The translations under genes and the position numbers were made by a program. Positions 5,198-7,451 of a DNA stretch of 7,451 bases are shown piece after piece. The stretch comes from JAOUEA01 sp041287635 (GTDB lineage Bacteria; Actinomycetota; UBA4738; HRBIN12), in NCBI GenBank assembly GCA_041287635.1, contig JBGGNG010000120.1:1-7451 (forward strand), written 5' to 3'. The notes beneath the pieces were generated by a model that saw only the letters and a program-made list of their open reading frames with translations, was not told the origin of the DNA and did not search any database. How positions within the stretch are numbered: the stretch's first letter is position 1; every line of letters begins with the position of its first letter.

Positions 5198-6495
5198 CAC
5201 GCCCAAGCGCGGTAGGAGGCCGTGGCGGCTTCGCCTTCGGTGAGTCCGTTCGTGCCCTCGATCGATCCGCCGGCCACGTAGATACGGCGGCGGCTCGCGG
5301 CGAGAGCGACCCACTGCGTGTACGACCAGGTGCCATCGTAGGTCGTGGTCCCGCGCCGTCCTCCGTTCACGAGGGCGAGCGCCGTGACGAACGCTTCCCC
5401 GCGCCGTCGGGAGCCGGCTGCGTAGACGGCGTCGCCGCTGGGTGGCGCGTGCAGGGCGTAGATCCCGTAGGCATCGACGCGACGCAGCTCGGTCGACCAT
5501 GCCCGCGTGCCGTCGTCCGAGTCGAACGCGGCCACGGTGCCAAGCCGCCTGATACCGCCCTCGACGACCAGCACCGAGGGTGTGGCGGCAAGGGTGGAGA
5601 CGAGACGGAGCCGAGGCAGGTCGTGCGACCAGATGACCGTCCCATCCGAGGGATCGAGTGACGCCAGGGTCGGGTCTCGGTCCTCCCATTCGACGAAGAC
5701 CGACGATGTGCCGACCGCGAGAAGCTCGAAGCCGCAATCGTGGGTCGGTCCAAGCACCCTGAACCACGATCGGGTGCCGTCCGATGGCGCGAGTGCACCG
5801 GCTGCCGCGTGGCAGTCGCCTTGCACGTCGACCGTGCCGGCCAGCACGGGCGAGCCGTCGGGCGTCACGGAGAGATCACTAGCGAACCCTTGTCGATAGG
5901 CTCGACCCAGGTGCCCCGTCCATCTGCGGGAGCCGGACGATCCCTCGTAGGCGACGACGAGCCAGTGCACCCTCGCGTCCTCGCTGCGTACCGAGCCCGC
6001 GATGTAGACCTGCCCACCGTTGGGTGCGATCGCGACGTGGTTCGAGCTGCCCGCTCCAGGGGGGTCGAGGCGCGACCGCCATACCCGTTCTCCCGTGCGC
6101 CCGTCGAGCGCGGATGTGAGGAAGAGTTGTCCGCCGCTCCACCGGTTCCCACCGGTGATGTACAGGCGGGCACGCGACGGGTCGGCCGCGATGTCGTTGA
6201 CGACCATCCGCCGGTTCGACCATCGCCACAGCCGCTCGCCGGTCCGCGCCGAGTAGGCCACGATCATCGAAGGGCCTCCGTGCAGGTCCGACATCAGCAC
6301 GTACACCCGTCGGCCGGACGCATCGACCGCGAGGACGGATGCCGACGTCGGCGTGGTCGGACGGGTGAAGGTCTCGAGCCATCGAGGCCGGGTCGGCGCG
6401 GCGGCCGAGGCGTCAGGGAGCACGAACGGACCGATCGCGACCGCGCAGCAGATCGCGCCGACCACGATCGATCGAGCGGAAGCCGCGAGGCTCAC
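5197..6495 (-). CDS. Secreted PQQ/WD40-type beta-propeller protein, function unknown
   Basis: A 432-residue protein with an N-terminal Sec-type signal peptide: hydrophobic core about 9-27 (SIVVGAICCAVAIGPFVLP) and a likely cleavage after ASA or SAA near 29-32. No valid lipobox surrounds C16/C17. The remainder is a run of about seven or eight beta-propeller blades with the PQQ-repeat pattern: a V-Y-V/A-G strand, an A-x-D or A-Y-x-x-x-T/S-G turn and a closing W. Examples are VAYSARTGERLWRW (79-92), SALDGRTGERVWRS (128-141), ASLDPSDGTVIWS (278-290) and AAFDSDDGTRAWS (322-334). Two mature-part cysteines (C228, C254) could form a disulfide. Such propellers bind proteins or ligands; no enzyme motif is visible. 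The start is GTG at 6495, since an in-frame TGA lies at 6502-6504. AGGAGG is 13 nt away, a long spacing, and GGTGAG may serve instead. It lies 82 bp after sucD and 25 bp before the polymerase gene. Confidence 0.85.
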   Translation of the reverse strand: MSLAASARSIVVGAICCAVAIGPFVLPDASAAAPTRPRWLETFTRPTTPTSASVLAVDASGRRVYVLMSDLHGGPSMIVAYSARTGERLWRWSNRRMVVNDIAADPSRARLYITGGNRWSGGQLFLTSALDGRTGERVWRSRLDPPGAGSSNHVAIAPNGGQVYIAGSVRSEDARVHWLVVAYEGSSGSRRWTGHLGRAYRQGFASDLSVTPDGSPVLAGTVDVQGDCHAAAGALAPSDGTRSWFRVLGPTHDCGFELLAVGTSSVFVEWEDRDPTLASLDPSDGTVIWSHDLPRLRLVSTLAATPSVLVVEGGIRRLGTVAAFDSDDGTRAWSTELRRVDAYGIYALHAPPSGDAVYAAGSRRRGEAFVTALALVNGGRRGTTTYDGTWSYTQWVALAASRRRIYVAGGSIEGTNGLTEGEAATASYRAWA

Positions 6496-6508
6496 CGTCG
6501 CTCACCAT

Positions 6509-6514
6509 CCTCCT
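6509..6514 (-). promoter_or_regulatory. AGGAGG Shine-Dalgarno-like site upstream of the propeller gene
   Basis: On the minus strand AGGAGG is followed immediately by ATGG at 6508, but that ATG opens only a 31-codon frame ending at 6413. The propeller frame begins at GTG 6495, 13 nt from AGGAGG, which is longer than usual. A secondary GGTGAG lies 6 nt from the GTG. The start is set by the in-frame stop at 6502-6504. Confidence 0.4.
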
Positions 6515-6526
6515 GCGGGCAGGCCC

Positions 6527-6555
6527 AGGCTAAGCAGCCACAGTCGCGGATGCAA
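6527..6555 (-). promoter_or_regulatory. Putative sigma-70-type promoter of the propeller gene
   Basis: On the minus strand TTGCAT (6550-6555), a 17-bp spacer and TAGCCT (6527-6532) lie in the 82-bp gap between sucD and the propeller gene. The -35 matches TTGACA at three positions and the -10 fits TAnnnT. Initiation about 7 nt downstream would give a leader of roughly 25 nt including AGGAGG. It suggests the propeller gene can be transcribed independently of sucD. Confidence 0.4.
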
Positions 6556-6577
6556 GGGAACGAAACAGGGCTGACGA

Positions 6578-7450
6578 CTACGACGCGCCGGTGCCGGCCC
6601 GTTCCCCGGTCTCCTTGACCGCTCGCAGCACCGTGTCGCCGATGTCGGCGGGGTTGCGCACCACCCGGTGCCCCAGCGCCTCGATCGCGTCGAGCTTGGC
6701 GGTCGCGGTGTCGGACTCCCCGGCGATCACCGCGCCCGCGTGGCCCATGCGGCGCCCGCGCGGGGCCGATACCCCGGCGATGAACGCGACGAGCGGCTTC
6801 GACATGTACTGGGAAGCCCACGACGCAGCCGCGACCTCCTGCTGACCGCCGATCTCCCCGATCATCACGACGACGTCGGTATAGTCGTCGCCCTCGAACG
6901 CCTGGAGCACGGTTTTGAAGTCGGTGCCGTTCACCGGGTCGCCGCCGATGCCGACGCACGTCGACTGACCGAGCCCGAGCGCGGTCATCTGCGACACCGC
7001 TTCGTAGTTCAGCGTGCCCGAGCGCGAGACCACGCCGACCCGTCCCTTCATGTAGATGTGGCTCGGCATGATGCCGACCTTGCACTCGCCGGGCGTGATG
7101 ATGCCGGGCGAGTTGGGACCGATGATGCGGGTCGAGCGTCCCGCCAGGTAGCGCTTCGTGCGCACCATGTCCTGCACCGGCACGCCGTCGGCGATGATCA
7201 CCGCGACGTCGACGCCGGCGTCCACGGCCTCCAGCAGGGAGTCGGTCGCGACCGCGGGGGGCACGAAGATGCCGCTCACGCCGGCGCCGGTCTCCTCGAC
7301 GGCCTCCGCGACGCTGTTGAACACGGACAGGCCGAGGTGCGTCGAGCCTCCCTTGCCGGGAGTGACGCCGCCGACGACGTTCGTGCCGGTGTTCATCGCC
7401 TCCTCGGCGTGGAACGTCGCGTGCTGGCCCGTGAACCCCTGGATGATGAC
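6578..7450 (-). CDS. sucD: Succinate-CoA ligase (ADP/GDP-forming) alpha subunit, nearly complete (N-terminus outside window)
   Basis: SucD, with the beta subunit SucC, makes succinyl-CoA synthetase, the TCA-cycle enzyme that interconverts succinyl-CoA and succinate with substrate-level phosphorylation. The 290 visible residues start at VIIQGFTGQHATFHAEEA, the Rossmann-type CoA-binding domain, and no start codon precedes this in the window. The family is close to 290-300 residues, so probably only about a dozen are missing. Further signatures are NVVGGVTPGKGG (visible residues 24-35), IGPNSPGIITPGECKVGIMP, GRVGVVSRSGTLNYE, GIGGDPVNGTDF, MIGEIGG, and the active-site loop RRMGHAGAVIAG with the phosphorylated histidine at visible residue 237 (codon 6740-6742). 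The C-terminus, PADIGDTVLRAV, is typical. sucC would be expected immediately upstream, beyond the right edge. No strong terminator is seen after the TAG at 6578. Confidence 0.96.
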   Translation of the reverse strand, partial: VIIQGFTGQHATFHAEEAMNTGTNVVGGVTPGKGGSTHLGLSVFNSVAEAVEETGAGVSGIFVPPAVATDSLLEAVDAGVDVAVIIADGVPVQDMVRTKRYLAGRSTRIIGPNSPGIITPGECKVGIMPSHIYMKGRVGVVSRSGTLNYEAVSQMTALGLGQSTCVGIGGDPVNGTDFKTVLQAFEGDDYTDVVVMIGEIGGQQEVAAASWASQYMSKPLVAFIAGVSAPRGRRMGHAGAVIAGESDTATAKLDAIEALGHRVVRNPADIGDTVLRAVKETGERAGTGAS

Positions 7451-7451
7451 C

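Noticed and set aside
3684..5243. Long plus-strand open frame (about 519 codons) antisense to the HHE and polymerase genes
   Set aside because: The minus strand encodes two clear protein families over the same bases. The plus-strand translation is rich in Arg, Gly, Ala and His with no family motif, as expected for a shadow frame in GC-rich DNA.
5172..5336. N-terminal extension of the polymerase into the end of the propeller gene
   Set aside because: The added residues come from the propeller gene read in another frame, while the ATG at 5171 has a -10 box at the conserved 7-nt distance.
6512..6529. Hairpin-like sequence (CCT-GGGC / GCCC-AGG) as a sucD terminator
   Set aside because: The stem needs a 2-nt bulge and a 2-nt loop, lacks a U-tract, and lies downstream of a plausible promoter for the next gene.

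Overview
The window is uniformly GC-rich and densely coded on both strands. It looks like the chromosome of a high-GC actinobacterium (phylum Actinomycetota), possibly a deep or uncultured lineage. The protein families support this: a mycobacterial-type LigC ligase, a stand-alone LigD-like primase-polymerase, a TetR regulator and actinobacterial-looking TypA and SucD. Several genes also have a TAnnnT box 6-7 nt before the ATG and no Shine-Dalgarno sequence, as in leaderless actinobacterial mRNAs. No mobile element, tRNA, rRNA or CRISPR array was seen, and no intergenic gap exceeds about 90 bp.

Left part, plus strand: the C-terminal 279 residues of the ribosome-associated GTPase TypA/BipA (2-841), then a four-helix membrane protein of unknown function (884-1420). 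A small alpha+beta protein (1437-1724, minus) lies divergent from a TetR-family regulator (1792-2445, plus). A palindrome (1749-1769) sits in the 67 bp between them.

Middle: an ATP-dependent DNA ligase of the LigC type (2463-3545, plus) converges on a hemerythrin-like HHE protein (3561-4010, minus). Behind it on the minus strand is a LigD-like primase-polymerase (4095-5171, PolD1/Prim-PolC type). In mycobacteria the LigC and Prim-PolC genes are neighbours and the proteins have been linked to short-gap excision repair. Here the same pair flanks a putative iron-binding HHE protein. The 84 bp between polymerase and HHE gene holds a nested inverted repeat that covers the HHE ribosome binding site.

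Right part, minus strand: a secreted PQQ-type beta-propeller of unknown role (5197-6495), preceded by sucD, the succinyl-CoA ligase alpha subunit (6578 to beyond 7451), which lacks only its first few residues. Promoter-like sequences before the propeller and the polymerase suggest the minus-strand genes are at least partly transcribed separately. The HHE gene has no visible promoter and probably depends on the polymerase transcript.
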